Part shown: one piece after another, positions 9,287-19,304 of the stretch
Layout: the number at the start of each line of letters is the position of its first letter
How positions within the stretch are numbered: the stretch's first letter is position 1
From: Cellulomonas sp. Root930
Lineage (GTDB): Bacteria > Actinomycetota > Actinomycetes > Actinomycetales > Cellulomonadaceae
Direction: 5' to 3'
NCBI GenBank assembly: GCA_001429255.1
Contig: LMJI01000001.1
Span: forward strand, 2,769,879-2,833,878
DNA length: 64,000 nucleotides
The notes under the pieces: generated by a model
Seen by the model: the letters and a program-made list of their open reading frames with translations, nothing else
What the model was told of the DNA's origin: nothing
Database searches by the model: none
Program-made: the position numbers and the translations under genes

Positions 9287-11413
9287 GTGACGACGACCTC
9301 CCCGCAGTCCGGCTACACCGCCCGGCACCTGTCCGTGCTGGAGGGCCTGGAGGCGGTCCGCAAGCGCCCGGGCATGTACATCGGGACCACCGACAGCCGC
9401 GGTCTCATGCACTGCCTCTGGGAGATCATCGACAACTCGGTCGACGAGGCGCTGGGTGGCCACGGCGACCGCATCGAGATCGTGCTGCACGCGGACTCCT
9501 CGGTCGAGGTGCGCGACAACGGGCGCGGAGTCCCCGTGGACATCGAGCCGAAGACCGGGCTGACCGGCGTCGAGGTCGTCTTCACCAAGCTGCACGCCGG
9601 TGGCAAGTTCGGCGGCGGCTCCTACGGCGCCTCCGGTGGCCTGCACGGTGTCGGCGCGTCCGTGGTCAACGCCCTGTCGGCGCGCCTGGACGTCGAGGTC
9701 GACCGGGGCGGCCGGACCCACCGCATGACGTTCCACCGCGGCGAGCCGGGCACGTTCGACGACCGCGCCGGCATCGGGCCGGACAACCCGTTCGAGCCGT
9801 TCGTCTCCGGGTCCGAGCTGGCGGTCGGCGGCAAGGTGGCGCGGGGACGCACGGGCACGCGCGTCCGGTACTGGGCGGACCCGCAGATCTTCCCCAAGAC
9901 GGCCGTGTTCGCGTACGACGAGCTGGTCACCCGCGCACGGCAGACGAGCTTCCTCGTGCCCGGTCTGACGCTGACCGTGCGCGACGAGCGCGGCATCCCG
10001 GGCACGCCCGGCGCCGACGGACCGCACGAGGAGACGTTCCTGCACAGCGGTGGCGTCATCGACTTCGTGGACCACCTGGCGCCGGACACCGCGGTGACGG
10101 ACACCTGGCACCTCACGGGGTCGGCGGCGTTCACCGAGACGGTCCCCGTGCTGGACGACCGCGGCCACATGACCGCGCAGGAGGTCTCGCGCACCTGCGA
10201 CGTGGACATCGCGCTGCGGTGGGGTACCGGGTACGAGACCGAGGTCCGCAGCTTCGTCAACATCATCTCGACGCCCAAGGGCGGCACCCACCTGGCCGGG
10301 TTCGAGGCCGGGCTGCTGCGCACCATGCGCAAGGCGGTCGACGCCAACGCGCGACGCCTGAAGATCTCGGCCCGGGACACCTCGGAGCGGATCGAGAAGG
10401 AGGACGTGCTCGCGGGCATGACCGCCGTGGTCACCGTCCGGCTGGCCGAGCCCCAGTTCGAGGGGCAGACCAAGGAGGTCCTCGGCACCGGGCCCGTCCG
10501 CGCCATCGTCGGCAAGGTCATCGACACCGAGCTCGCGGCGATCTTCAGCTCTCCGAAGCGCGACCACAAGGCGCAGTCGTCGCTGCTGCTGGACAAGGTG
10601 GTCGGCGAGATGCGCGCCCGGTTGTCCGCGCGCAAGCAGAAGGAGATCTCGCGCCGCAAGAACGCCCTCGAGACGTCCTCGCTGCCCGCCAAGCTGGCCG
10701 ACTGCCGCAGCGACGACGTCGAGCGCAGCGAGCTGTTCATCGTCGAGGGGGACAGCGCGCTCGGCACCGCCAAGCTGGCGCGCAGCTCCGACTTCCAGGC
10801 GCTGCTGCCCATCCGCGGCAAGATCCTCAACGTCCAGAAGGCGTCCATCACGGACATGCTGAAGAACGCCGAGTGCGCCGCGATCATCCAGGTGGTCGGT
10901 GCGGGGTCGGGTCGCTCGTTCGACCTGGAAGCGGCGCGCTACGGGAAGATCGTGCTGATGACCGACGCCGACGTCGACGGCGCGCACATCCGGACCCTGC
11001 TGCTCACGCTCCTGTTCCGGTACATGCGTCCCCTCGTCGAGGCGGGTCGCGTCTTTGCGGCCGTGCCGCCGCTGCACCGCATCGAGGTCATCGGGGGCGG
11101 CGGGCGCAAGAACGAGTACGTCTACACGTACTCGGAAGCCGAGCTGGCGGCGACGCTGAAGAAGCTCGACCGGGCCGGCAAGCGCTACAAGGACGACATC
11201 CAGCGCTACAAGGGCCTCGGGGAGATGGACGCGGACCAGCTGGCGGAGACCACCATGGACCCGCGCCACCGCACGCTGCGCCGCGTGACAGTCGAGGGTG
11301 CGCAGCGGGCCGAGGAGGTCTTCGAGCTGCTCATGGGCTCGGACGTCGCCCCGCGCAAGGACTTCATCGTCGCGGGCGGGGACGGGCTGGACCGCAGCCG
11401 TATCGACGCCTGA
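9287..11413 (+). CDS. parE: DNA topoisomerase IV subunit B (ATPase)
   Basis: The ATPase and TOPRIM subunit of a type IIA topoisomerase, 708 residues. GHKL ATPase motifs: EIIDNSVDEALGG (catalytic Glu46, Asn50), DNGRGVP, LHAGGKFGGGSYGASGGLHG. The transducer region follows and then TOPRIM: EGDSALG, LMTDADVDGAHI, and the end motif YKGLGEMDADQL. It pairs with the GyrA/ParC-type protein at 13367, two genes away and on the opposite strand; this and the proximity to sigA match the parE/parC locus of Streptomyces rather than gyrBA near the origin. GTG at 9287 follows TACCAT (9275-9280) by six bases, so the transcript may be leaderless. Confidence 0.93.
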   Translation: MTTTSPQSGYTARHLSVLEGLEAVRKRPGMYIGTTDSRGLMHCLWEIIDNSVDEALGGHGDRIEIVLHADSSVEVRDNGRGVPVDIEPKTGLTGVEVVFTKLHAGGKFGGGSYGASGGLHGVGASVVNALSARLDVEVDRGGRTHRMTFHRGEPGTFDDRAGIGPDNPFEPFVSGSELAVGGKVARGRTGTRVRYWADPQIFPKTAVFAYDELVTRARQTSFLVPGLTLTVRDERGIPGTPGADGPHEETFLHSGGVIDFVDHLAPDTAVTDTWHLTGSAAFTETVPVLDDRGHMTAQEVSRTCDVDIALRWGTGYETEVRSFVNIISTPKGGTHLAGFEAGLLRTMRKAVDANARRLKISARDTSERIEKEDVLAGMTAVVTVRLAEPQFEGQTKEVLGTGPVRAIVGKVIDTELAAIFSSPKRDHKAQSSLLLDKVVGEMRARLSARKQKEISRRKNALETSSLPAKLADCRSDDVERSELFIVEGDSALGTAKLARSSDFQALLPIRGKILNVQKASITDMLKNAECAAIIQVVGAGSGRSFDLEAARYGKIVLMTDADVDGAHIRTLLLTLLFRYMRPLVEAGRVFAAVPPLHRIEVIGGGGRKNEYVYTYSEAELAATLKKLDRAGKRYKDDIQRYKGLGEMDADQLAETTMDPRHRTLRRVTVEGAQRAEEVFELLMGSDVAPRKDFIVAGGDGLDRSRIDA

Positions 11414-11462
11414 CGGACATTTGGGTTGCCGTGACGTCGCCGGGCCGGGGATCGTGGTGGTC

Positions 11463-12494
11463 GTGACCGCCACCGATCTCGCGCCCATCGCCGAGCGCGC
11501 CGCCGCTCCCGCCGCCGCCCCGCTGCCCACCGGCACCGACGGCCTCACCTGGCGCCCTCTCACGCGCGACGACGTGCCCGCCCTCGCACGGCTCGTCACG
11601 GCGGTCGAGGAGGCCGAGGCAGCGCCGTACCGGACCTCGGCGGAGGAGATCGACGACGAGTTCGACGGCGACTGGAAGGACCACGCGCGCGACACCCTCG
11701 CCGGGGTCGACACCGACGGGATGATCCGTGCCTACGCGCGCGTCAACCAGCCCCCCGGCGACGCCCGGGTGGTCCGGGCGTTCCTCGACGGCTGCGTCGA
11801 CCCGCAGTGGCGCGGCCGGGGGATAGGTCGTCAGGTGCTGGCCTGGGAGACGGCGCGCGGGCGGCAGCGGCTGGCGTCCTCGGGCAAGGACCTGCCGGGC
11901 CGGCTCGCGGTGTTCGTGCACGACAACGCCGAGACCACCATCCGCCTGCTGCGCGCGAGCGGCTTCACGCCGGTGCGGTACTACGCGGAGATGCGTCGCC
12001 CGCTGGACGCCGAGCTCCCGCCGGTCGACGTGCCCGCGGGGCTGCGGATCGTGCCGTGGACCCCGGAGCTGGACGAGCAGGTGCGGCTCGCGCACAACGA
12101 GGCGTTCGCCGACCACTGGGGAAGCGAGCCCCGCACGGCCGACGAGTGGGCGCAGGGTCGGAGCATGTTCGCTCCGACGTGGAGCTTCGTCGCGATCGAC
12201 GACGCCACCGGTGAGGTGGCCGGGTACCTCCTGTCCAGCAGGTTCGAGCACGACTGGCCCGTGATCGGCTACAAGGCCGGCTACACGGACCTGCTCGGCG
12301 TGCGGCGCGCATGGCGTGGCCGTCGGCTCGCGGCGGCGCTCCTCGCCACGGTGATGGTCGCGTACCGGGCGGACGGGATGGACATGGCCGAGCTGGGCGT
12401 CGACACCGCGAACCAGTCCGGCGCGCACCGGCTGTACGAGGGTCTCGGGTACGCGGTGTTCCACAGCTCGACGATGTTCTCGATCGAGCTCTGA
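11463..12494 (+). CDS. Tandem GNAT N-acetyltransferase
   Basis: A 343-residue protein with two GNAT folds, similar in layout to mycothiol synthase-like enzymes. The N-terminal domain (about 25-170) has the acetyl-CoA site in DPQWRGRGIGRQVLAWE; the C-terminal one (about 190-343) has GVRRAWRGRRLAAALLATVM and ends in LYEGLGYAVFHSS. The acceptor is unknown. GTG at 11463 is one of several in-frame GTGs (11454, 11457); the true start is uncertain by a few codons. Confidence 0.8.
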   Translation: MTATDLAPIAERAAAPAAAPLPTGTDGLTWRPLTRDDVPALARLVTAVEEAEAAPYRTSAEEIDDEFDGDWKDHARDTLAGVDTDGMIRAYARVNQPPGDARVVRAFLDGCVDPQWRGRGIGRQVLAWETARGRQRLASSGKDLPGRLAVFVHDNAETTIRLLRASGFTPVRYYAEMRRPLDAELPPVDVPAGLRIVPWTPELDEQVRLAHNEAFADHWGSEPRTADEWAQGRSMFAPTWSFVAIDDATGEVAGYLLSSRFEHDWPVIGYKAGYTDLLGVRRAWRGRRLAAALLATVMVAYRADGMDMAELGVDTANQSGAHRLYEGLGYAVFHSSTMFSIEL

Positions 12495-12561
12495 GCGACG
12501 CAGGTCGATCCGTCTCACGAGGTGCTCGCCGCGCGTTAGCATCGGCGCGGCGGGACGACGA

Positions 12562-12587
12562 CGTCCGGCCGTTTCTGTCGCCGGACG
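12562..12587 (+). terminator. Possible hairpin between the GNAT and YhhN genes
   Basis: Eight-base arms CGTCCGGC / GCCGGACG (12562-12569 and 12580-12587) with a T-containing 10-base loop, 67 bases after the GNAT stop. There is no T-tract, so termination is only possible. The following 18 bases repeat the GTCCGGC word once more. Confidence 0.35.
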
Positions 12588-12614
12588 AGGGCGTCCGGCT
12601 TCGAGGAGGTCGTC

Positions 12615-13361
12615 GTGGGACGCTCGCTGTCCAGGGCCGCGCGCGCGTGGGTCGCGGTGTTCGTCGTGCTCGTGCTGGTGCACCTGGTCGCCCAGCTGAC
12701 CGGTCCGGCCGGGCTCGAGCGGGTGAGCCAGTGGCTGCTCATGCCGGCCCTCGCGGCGGTCGTCCTCACCGCGACCCGGTGGCCACGCGGACGCCTGGTC
12801 ACCTGGGTGCTGGTCGCGCTCGGGTTCTCCTGGCTCGGTGACCTGGTCCCGTCGCTGGTCGGGGAGGACGCCGCGTTCCTCGTGATGGTGGGGTTCTTCC
12901 TGCTCGCGCAGACGGCCTACGTCGTGGCGTTCGCCCCGTCGGTCCGCGCGTCGATCGTCTACCGCCGCCCGGTCCTTCTCCTGCCGTACGCCGCGGTGCT
13001 CGTCGGGCTCGTCGCCCTGTGCGCTCCGGGTGCGAACAGCCTGCTCGTGCCGGTCGCGGTGTACGGCGGCGTGCTGACCGCGATGGCCGTGCTCTCCACC
13101 GGCCTCGGCCGGGTCGCGGGGGTCGGCGGTGCCGTCTTCCTCGTGAGCGACGCCCTGATCGCGCTGGAGGCCTTCGTGCCGTCCTGGGAGCTCGCCGGGC
13201 AGGGGTTCTGGGTCATGCTCACCTACACGGTCGGGCAGGGCCTGATCGCCGCCGCGGTCGTGGCGCGCAACGTCGCCGAGCGTCGGGCGCCGGAGGCCAC
13301 CCCGGCACGTACGTTCGTCCAGCACCCTCCGGTGCGGGACAACGTGGTGGCGTTCGTCTAG
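12615..13361 (+). CDS. YhhN-family membrane protein (lysoplasmalogenase-like)
   Basis: A polytopic membrane protein of 248 residues with about eight hydrophobic segments. The YhhN/TMEM86 signature is FSWLGDLVPSLV and later FLVSDALIAL, whose Asp residues are conserved in the family. Animal members hydrolyse the vinyl-ether bond of lysoplasmalogens; the bacterial role is less clear. GTG at 12615 follows GAGGAGGT closely. It converges on parC with five bases between. Confidence 0.8.
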   Translation: MGRSLSRAARAWVAVFVVLVLVHLVAQLTGPAGLERVSQWLLMPALAAVVLTATRWPRGRLVTWVLVALGFSWLGDLVPSLVGEDAAFLVMVGFFLLAQTAYVVAFAPSVRASIVYRRPVLLLPYAAVLVGLVALCAPGANSLLVPVAVYGGVLTAMAVLSTGLGRVAGVGGAVFLVSDALIALEAFVPSWELAGQGFWVMLTYTVGQGLIAAAVVARNVAERRAPEATPARTFVQHPPVRDNVVAFV

Positions 13362-13366
13362 CGGCG

Positions 13367-15841
13367 TCAGCCGATCGCGTGCACCGGTGACGTGAGCGCC
13401 GTGCCGGACATGTCCCGGCGCGGGTCGACGGCCGGCAGCTCGATCGGCTGACCGCCCGAGCCCGTCGCCCACGCGGGCGCGGATCCCACCCACGCGAGCA
13501 GCAGGGCGTCCTCGTTCCGCAGGAACCGGTGCGCACGGACCCCTCCGGTCGCGCGACCCTTGCCCGGGTAGGCGTCGAACGGCGTGACCTTCGCGGAGCC
13601 CGCCTGCGTGCCGGGCAGCGCGCCGGAGGTCCCGGCGATCGTCACGACGACCGCGTTCGGCGCCTCGTCGGCCGCGACCGAGCCGAAGGCGACGACCCGC
13701 TGGCCCGCGGCGAGCTTGATGCCGGCCATGCCGCCCGCGGCACGTCCCTGCGGCCGGACCGCCGAGGCCGGGAAGTGCAAGAGGGAGGCGTCGGAGGAGA
13801 GCAGGACGAGCTCGTCCGTGTCCGTGACGGCGGTGGCACCGACCACCTCGTCGCCGTCCTTGAGCGAGATCGCCTCCCACGCGTCGCGGTTCCCCGGCAC
13901 GTCGCCGGCGGACACCCGCTTGATCGTGCCCTGGACGGTGGCCAGGGCGAGCGTCGGGGCGTCGGCGGCGAGCGACGTGAGGCCGACCACGCGCTCGCGC
14001 GGCAGGAGGGTCACCACCTCGCCGAGCGGGACGCCGCCGGACAGGGAGGGCGCGCCGTCGGTGGGGGGCAGCCCGGGCAGGTCGAGCACGGAGACCTTGA
14101 CGATCCGCCCCTGCGACGTCACCACGCCCACCTCGGCGCGCGCGGTCGTCGGCACCGCGGCGGACACGACGTCGTGCTTGGACCGCCGGGCGCCCTCGAC
14201 GCGCGCCGGCAGGTCCTCCGACGCGGTGCGGGCCAGGAGCCCGGTACCGGACAGGAGCACCCAGCACGGGGTGTCGGCGATCTCCAGCGGCGCGGCGGCG
14301 CCACGGGCCGCCGGGGCGCCCGTGATCGAGGTGCCACCGGCCGACTCGAGCAGGATGGTCCGACGCGGGGTGCCGTAGGTGGCGGCGACCTCGGCCATCT
14401 CCGCGGAGACGAGGGTCCGGAGGCGTGCCTCGTCGCCGAGGATCTCGCGCAGCTCGGCGATCTCCTGCTCGAGCTGCTGCTGCTCCTTCTCCAGCTCGAT
14501 CCGCGAGAACTTGGTGAGTCGTCGCAGCCGCAGCTCGAGGATGTACTCCGCCTGCGGCTCGGACAGGTCGAACACGCTGCGCAGCCGGGCGCGGGCGGTG
14601 TCGGCGTCGTCGGAGGTGCGGATGACCTGGATGACCTCGTCGATGTCGAGGATCGCGACGAGCAGACCCTCCACCAGGTGCAGCCGCTCGAGGCGCTTGG
14701 CCAGCCGGAACTGCGAGCGACGGCGGACGACGACGATCCGGTGCTCCACCCAGACGACGAGCAGCTCGCGCAGGCCGAGCGTGCGCGGCTGGCCGTCGAC
14801 GAGCGCGACGTTGTTGATCGAGAACGAGTCCTCGAGCGGCGTGTACCGGTAGAGCTGCTCGAGCACCGCCTCGGGGTGGAAGCCCGTCTTGATCTCGATG
14901 ACCAGGCGCAGGCCGTGCTGGCGGTCGGTGAGGTCGACGGCGTCGGAGATGCCCGAGAGCTTCTTGCTCTGGACGCCCTCCTTGATCTTCTCGATGACCT
15001 TCTCCGGGCCCACCGTGTACGGCAGCTCCGTGATGACGATGCCCTTGCGCTTCGCGGTGACGTTCTCGATCCGGGCCGTCGCGCGGGTGCGGAACGCGCC
15101 GCGGCCGGTCCGGTAGGCCTCGCGGACGCCCTCCAGGCCCACGATCTTGCCGCCCGAGGGCAGGTCGGGGCCGGGGACGAAGCGCAGCAGGTCCTCGAGC
15201 GTGGCGTCGGGGTGCAGAACCAGGTGCCGGGCGGCCGCGACCACCTCGACCAGGTTGTGCGGCGCCATGTTGGTGGCCATGCCGACCGCGATGCCGGCCG
15301 CGCCGTTGACCAGCAGGTTCGGGATCGCCGCGGGGAGCACCTCGGGCTGGGTGAGCTTGTTGTCGTAGTTGGGCACGAAGTCGACGAGGTCCTCGTCGAG
15401 CCCGGTGGTCATGGCCAGCGCGGATGGCGCCATGCGCGCCTCGGTGTACCGCGGCGCGGCGGGTCCGTCGTCGAGCGAGCCGAAGTTCCCGTGGCCGTCC
15501 ACCAGGGGCAGGCGCAGCGAGAACGGCTGGGCCAGGCGGACCATGGCGTCGTAGATCGCGGCGTCGCCGTGCGGGTGCAGCTTGCCCATGACCTCGCCGA
15601 CCACGCGCGCGGACTTCACGTACGGGCGGTCGGGGCGCAGGCCCATGTCGGACATCTGGTAGAGGATCCGGCGCTGCACCGGCTTGAGCCCGTCGCGGGC
15701 GTCCGGGAGCGCGCGCGAGTAGATGACCGAGTAGGCGTACTCCAGGAACGAGCCCTCCATCTCGGTCGCGACGTCGATGTCGACGATGCGCTCGACGAGG
15801 TCCTCGGGCGGGAGTTCGGGGGTCGCGGGGCGACGCGCCAT
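13367..15841 (-). CDS. parC: DNA topoisomerase IV subunit A
   Basis: The DNA-cleaving subunit, 824 residues. It contains [17 protein letters not shown], the quinolone-determining loop [13 protein letters not shown] and the catalytic APRYTEARM with Tyr132, followed by [14 protein letters not shown] and a C-terminal beta-pinwheel domain (about 510-824). The position matching E. coli GyrA Ser83 is Ala94, while the acidic partner (Asp98) is kept. Ala at this place, as in mycobacterial GyrA, goes with lower intrinsic quinolone sensitivity. The pinwheel lacks a clear QRRGGKG GyrA-box, consistent with ParC rather than gyrase. It partners the protein at 9287. Confidence 0.92.
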   Translation of the reverse strand: MARRPATPELPPEDLVERIVDIDVATEMEGSFLEYAYSVIYSRALPDARDGLKPVQRRILYQMSDMGLRPDRPYVKSARVVGEVMGKLHPHGDAAIYDAMVRLAQPFSLRLPLVDGHGNFGSLDDGPAAPRYTEARMAPSALAMTTGLDEDLVDFVPNYDNKLTQPEVLPAAIPNLLVNGAAGIAVGMATNMAPHNLVEVVAAARHLVLHPDATLEDLLRFVPGPDLPSGGKIVGLEGVREAYRTGRGAFRTRATARIENVTAKRKGIVITELPYTVGPEKVIEKIKEGVQSKKLSGISDAVDLTDRQHGLRLVIEIKTGFHPEAVLEQLYRYTPLEDSFSINNVALVDGQPRTLGLRELLVVWVEHRIVVVRRRSQFRLAKRLERLHLVEGLLVAILDIDEVIQVIRTSDDADTARARLRSVFDLSEPQAEYILELRLRRLTKFSRIELEKEQQQLEQEIAELREILGDEARLRTLVSAEMAEVAATYGTPRRTILLESAGGTSITGAPAARGAAAPLEIADTPCWVLLSGTGLLARTASEDLPARVEGARRSKHDVVSAAVPTTARAEVGVVTSQGRIVKVSVLDLPGLPPTDGAPSLSGGVPLGEVVTLLPRERVVGLTSLAADAPTLALATVQGTIKRVSAGDVPGNRDAWEAISLKDGDEVVGATAVTDTDELVLLSSDASLLHFPASAVRPQGRAAGGMAGIKLAAGQRVVAFGSVAADEAPNAVVVTIAGTSGALPGTQAGSAKVTPFDAYPGKGRATGGVRAHRFLRNEDALLLAWVGSAPAWATGSGGQPIELPAVDPRRDMSGTALTSPVHAIG

Positions 15842-15945
15842 GGGTGCTGCTCCTCGGTGCCGGTCTGCGGTGCGGCGACCATTGTGGACCGTCGCGGCGC
15901 TCCGACGGGCCGCGGCGCGCGGCTGGCAGCACTACCGTGACCGTC

Positions 15946-18681
15946 ATGGCAGACGTCACGGCTGACGACACCTCACGACCGGGTCCCGCCTACCCGGCCA
16001 CGTGGGAGGCCGACGTCGTCCTGCACGACGGGTCCACCACGCACGTGCGCCCGCTGCGGTCGCAGGACGCCGACGCTCTGCAGGCGTTCCACGTCGGGCA
16101 GTCGGAGCGCTCGACGTACATGCGGTTCTTCGCCCCGCTCGAGCGGCTGCCCGAGCGGGACCTGGCGCGGCTCGTGAACGTCGACCACGTCGACCGCGTC
16201 GCGCTCGTCGCCGTCTCGAGCGCCACCGAGCCCGAGGACGACGACCAGATCATCGGCGTCGCGCGCTACGACCGGATCGGCACCGACGAGGCCGAGGTGG
16301 CGTTCAACATCGCGGACGCCCACCAGGGGCGCGGGCTCGGGTCCGTGCTGCTCGAGCACCTCGCGGCGGCGGCCCGTGAGCGAGGTGTGCGGCGGTTCGT
16401 CGCCGAGGTCCTGCCGCAGAACGGCCGGATGATCTCGGTGTTCAAGGACGCCGGCTTCGAGGTGCGGCAGCGCACCGAGGACGGCATCGTCGCGGTCGGG
16501 TTCGACATCGACCCCACGGACCGCTCGCTCGCCGTGATGGCCGACCGGGAGCACCGCGCCGAGGCGCGATCGATGCGGGACCTGCTGCACGCGGGGTCGG
16601 TCGTGGTGGTGGGCCCCGGGGTGGACGCGGGGGAGACCCTCGCCGGGCGCCTGGCGTCACGCGTGCTGGGGGACCTCCTGCTCGGGGACCCGTCGGTGCT
16701 GGTGCACGCCGTCGGCGTCCCCGGCGACCCTGCCCTCCCGTTGCACGCGCAGGTGGCCGACGTGCCCGCGCCGGTGGAGCTCGCGGTCGTCGCGGTGCCC
16801 TCGGACGAGGCCGCCGACGTGGTCCGTGCGCTCGCCCGGCTCGGGGTGCACGGCGTGGTGCTCGTCACGGCAGGCTTCGCCGAGGAAGGTCCCGACGGGC
16901 TGGACCGGCAGCGCGCGCTGCTGCGCGTCGCGCACGGGGCCGGGATGCGCGTGGTCGGGCCGGGGTCCTACGGGGTGATCTCCACCCGTGCCGGCGGTCT
17001 CCAGCTCAACGCGTCGCTGGCCGCCGAACCTCCGCCCACCGGCAGGATCGGGCTCTTCTGCCAGTCCGCGCCGCTGGCGGTCGCGCTGCTCTCGGCGGTC
17101 CGCCGCCGGGGGATCGGGGTCTCGCAGTTCGTCTCCGCCGGGCACCGGGCGGACGTGTCCGGCAACGACCTCATGCAGTTCTGGGCGGACGACGTCGACA
17201 CGGACGTGGTCGGTCTGTACCTGGAGTCCCTGGGGAACCCGCGCAAGTTCTCGCGGGTGGCCCGTCGCCTCTCGCTGCTCAAGCCGGTCATCGTCGTGAC
17301 GGCCGGGCGGTCCGGGCAGGTGGTCCCGCCGGGCCACGCGGTCCGCCCGACGCACGCCCCGCCGCGCACCCTGGCCGAGATGCTCCGTCAGTCCGGGGTC
17401 GTCCGCGTCGAGAACACCCACCAGATGCTCGACGTGGCCCAGGTCCTCGCGCACCAGCCGCTGCCCGCGGGCCGGCGCACCGCGATCCTCGCCAGCTCCG
17501 CGTCCGTCGCCGCGCTCGTCGCCGAGGCCGTGGCGGCGGCGGGGCTCGTGGTCAGCGGGCACGTGCAGCTGCTCCCCGAGGACGCCCCGGCGGACCAGGT
17601 CGCGGCGGCCGTCGACGAGCTGTACGCGGACCCCGACAGCGACGTCGTGGTGGTCGTGCGCATCCCGACGGTCGGGGGACCGGACACCGTGCTGCAGGAC
17701 GCCGTCGCGCGCGCCGCCGCCCGATCCGGCCGCACGACGGTGGCCTGCATCTACGACCTGCACGGGCTCACCGCCGAGCTGACCGCGGCGGACGACGACG
17801 GCCGGGAGTGGACCGTGCCCGCGTACAGCACGCCGGAGGACGCCGTCCTGGCGCTGGGGCACGCCGCCCGGTACGCGCAGTGGCGGGCCGGGGACCGCGG
17901 ACGCCCCCTGCATCCCGAGGGTGTCGAGACGCGTGCCGCCCGCCGGCTCGTCGCGGGCTGGCTGGAGGCCGAGGCCTCGGGCGACGCGGTCCTGGCGCTC
18001 AGCCCCGACCGGATCTCCGAGCTGCTCGCCACGGTCGGTGTGAGCGTCCTGCCGTCCTTCCGCGTGCACGACGCGGACGAGGCGGTGGCCGCCGCGGAGC
18101 GCATCGGGTGGCCCGTGGCGATCAAGACCACGGTCCCCGCCCTTCGGCATCGCGCGGACCTCGGTGGCGTGCGGCTGGACGTCGCCGACGAGGCCGAGCT
18201 GCGCGCCGACGTGGAGCAGGTGCTCACCCTCGCCGCGAGCCACGAGCAGGGGGACGTCGACGCTCCGCTCGAGGTCCAGGCCATGGCTCCGCACGGGTCG
18301 GCGTGCGTGGTGCGCTCGGTGGAGGACCCCCTGTTCGGCCCGATCATCAGCTTCGGGCTCGCCGGTGACGCGTCGGACCTGCTCGGTGACATCGCCTACG
18401 GCGTCCCGCCGCTCACCGACGTCGACGTCGCCGAGCTGGTCCGGACGGCGCGGGCGGCTCCCCGGCTGTTCGGCTACCGCGGCCTGCCCGCACTCGACGT
18501 GGCCGCGCTCGAGGACCTCATCGCGCGCGTCGCGGTGCTCGCCGACGACCTGCCCGAGCTGCGCTCGCTCGAGCTGAACCCCGTGGTGGTCTCCGAGCAC
18601 GGCGCCGTGGTGCTCGGCGCGCGCGTCGCGGTGTCGCGGGCCGACCGTGCGGACGCCACGCGCCGACTGTCGAGGGTGTGA
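15946..18681 (+). CDS. GNAT-acyl-CoA-synthetase fusion (Pat-type protein acetyltransferase)
   Basis: A 911-residue protein joining an N-terminal GNAT domain (about 15-175: VRPLRSQDADALQAFH, acetyl-CoA loop HQGRGLGSVLLEHL) to an NDP-forming acyl-CoA-synthetase-like body: CoA-binding domain (about 205-330, SVVVVGPG), succinyl-CoA-ligase-like domains (about 345-640) and a C-terminal ATP-grasp domain (about 685-905, ELLATVGVSVLPSF, GWPVAIKT). The fold matches Pat lysine acetyltransferases, which regulate acyl-CoA synthetases. In actinobacteria the GNAT part is at the N-terminus, unlike in Salmonella Pat. ATG at 15946 follows TACCGT (15933-15938) by seven bases, so a leaderless transcript is possible. 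Confidence 0.87.
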   Translation: MADVTADDTSRPGPAYPATWEADVVLHDGSTTHVRPLRSQDADALQAFHVGQSERSTYMRFFAPLERLPERDLARLVNVDHVDRVALVAVSSATEPEDDDQIIGVARYDRIGTDEAEVAFNIADAHQGRGLGSVLLEHLAAAARERGVRRFVAEVLPQNGRMISVFKDAGFEVRQRTEDGIVAVGFDIDPTDRSLAVMADREHRAEARSMRDLLHAGSVVVVGPGVDAGETLAGRLASRVLGDLLLGDPSVLVHAVGVPGDPALPLHAQVADVPAPVELAVVAVPSDEAADVVRALARLGVHGVVLVTAGFAEEGPDGLDRQRALLRVAHGAGMRVVGPGSYGVISTRAGGLQLNASLAAEPPPTGRIGLFCQSAPLAVALLSAVRRRGIGVSQFVSAGHRADVSGNDLMQFWADDVDTDVVGLYLESLGNPRKFSRVARRLSLLKPVIVVTAGRSGQVVPPGHAVRPTHAPPRTLAEMLRQSGVVRVENTHQMLDVAQVLAHQPLPAGRRTAILASSASVAALVAEAVAAAGLVVSGHVQLLPEDAPADQVAAAVDELYADPDSDVVVVVRIPTVGGPDTVLQDAVARAAARSGRTTVACIYDLHGLTAELTAADDDGREWTVPAYSTPEDAVLALGHAARYAQWRAGDRGRPLHPEGVETRAARRLVAGWLEAEASGDAVLALSPDRISELLATVGVSVLPSFRVHDADEAVAAAERIGWPVAIKTTVPALRHRADLGGVRLDVADEAELRADVEQVLTLAASHEQGDVDAPLEVQAMAPHGSACVVRSVEDPLFGPIISFGLAGDASDLLGDIAYGVPPLTDVDVAELVRTARAAPRLFGYRGLPALDVAALEDLIARVAVLADDLPELRSLELNPVVVSEHGAVVLGARVAVSRADRADATRRLSRV

Positions 18682-18728
18682 GCATGCCCGGTCGCAGGCC
18701 ACGGCCGTCGAGGTGGGAGGATGGACGG

Positions 18729-19304
18729 GTGCCTGCCGCTGCTCCCGCCCTGCACCATGATCTCCACCGTGCCGGCTACTACCCGGAGCTCGTCGTCGAC
18801 GTGCTCGACGTGGCCCTCGCCGACGAGGAGGTCGTGGCCCACCTGGTCCACCCCGAGACGACGTTCGACGCCGCCGAGGTCCGCCGCCACGTCACCGTGC
18901 TGGTGCTGACCCCGACCCGTCTCGTGGTCGCGCACGTCGACGACCACCCGGCCGACTCCGAGCACCCGTCGGCGTCCGCCTCGGCGACCACGGAGGCCGT
19001 GCCGCTGGCCGAGCTCACGTCGGTCGCGCTCACCCACGTGGTGCCCCTCCCGGAGAAGCACGAGCGCGGGCAGCTCGCACAGGAGCTGACGCTGGTGATC
19101 GGCTGGGGCGCGGTCTCCCGGGTGGACCTCGAGCCGGCGACCTGCGGGGACCCGAGCTGCGACGCCGACCATGGCCTCACCGGCACGCTCGCGCCCGACG
19201 ACGTCGTGGTCCGTGTGAGCGCCGCGGCGGAGGGGCTCGACTCCGTGCGCGCCGCCACGGCCTTCGCGCGGCAGCTCTCGGCGGCGAGCGCACGCGCCCG
19301 ATGA
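18729..19304 (+). CDS. DUF5998 family protein
   Basis: A 191-residue conserved actinobacterial protein, recognised by AGYYPELVVDVLDVAL and VVAHLVHPETTFDAAEVRRHV near the N-terminus. A mixed alpha/beta fold is likely; no membrane segment is seen. GTG at 18729 is preferred because GAGGTGGGAGG lies eight bases before it; GTG 18678 and ATG 18684 are also in frame, and the first overlaps the previous stop. The next gene's ATG overlaps its stop. The function is unknown. Confidence 0.72.
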   Translation: MPAAAPALHHDLHRAGYYPELVVDVLDVALADEEVVAHLVHPETTFDAAEVRRHVTVLVLTPTRLVVAHVDDHPADSEHPSASASATTEAVPLAELTSVALTHVVPLPEKHERGQLAQELTLVIGWGAVSRVDLEPATCGDPSCDADHGLTGTLAPDDVVVRVSAAAEGLDSVRAATAFARQLSAASARAR

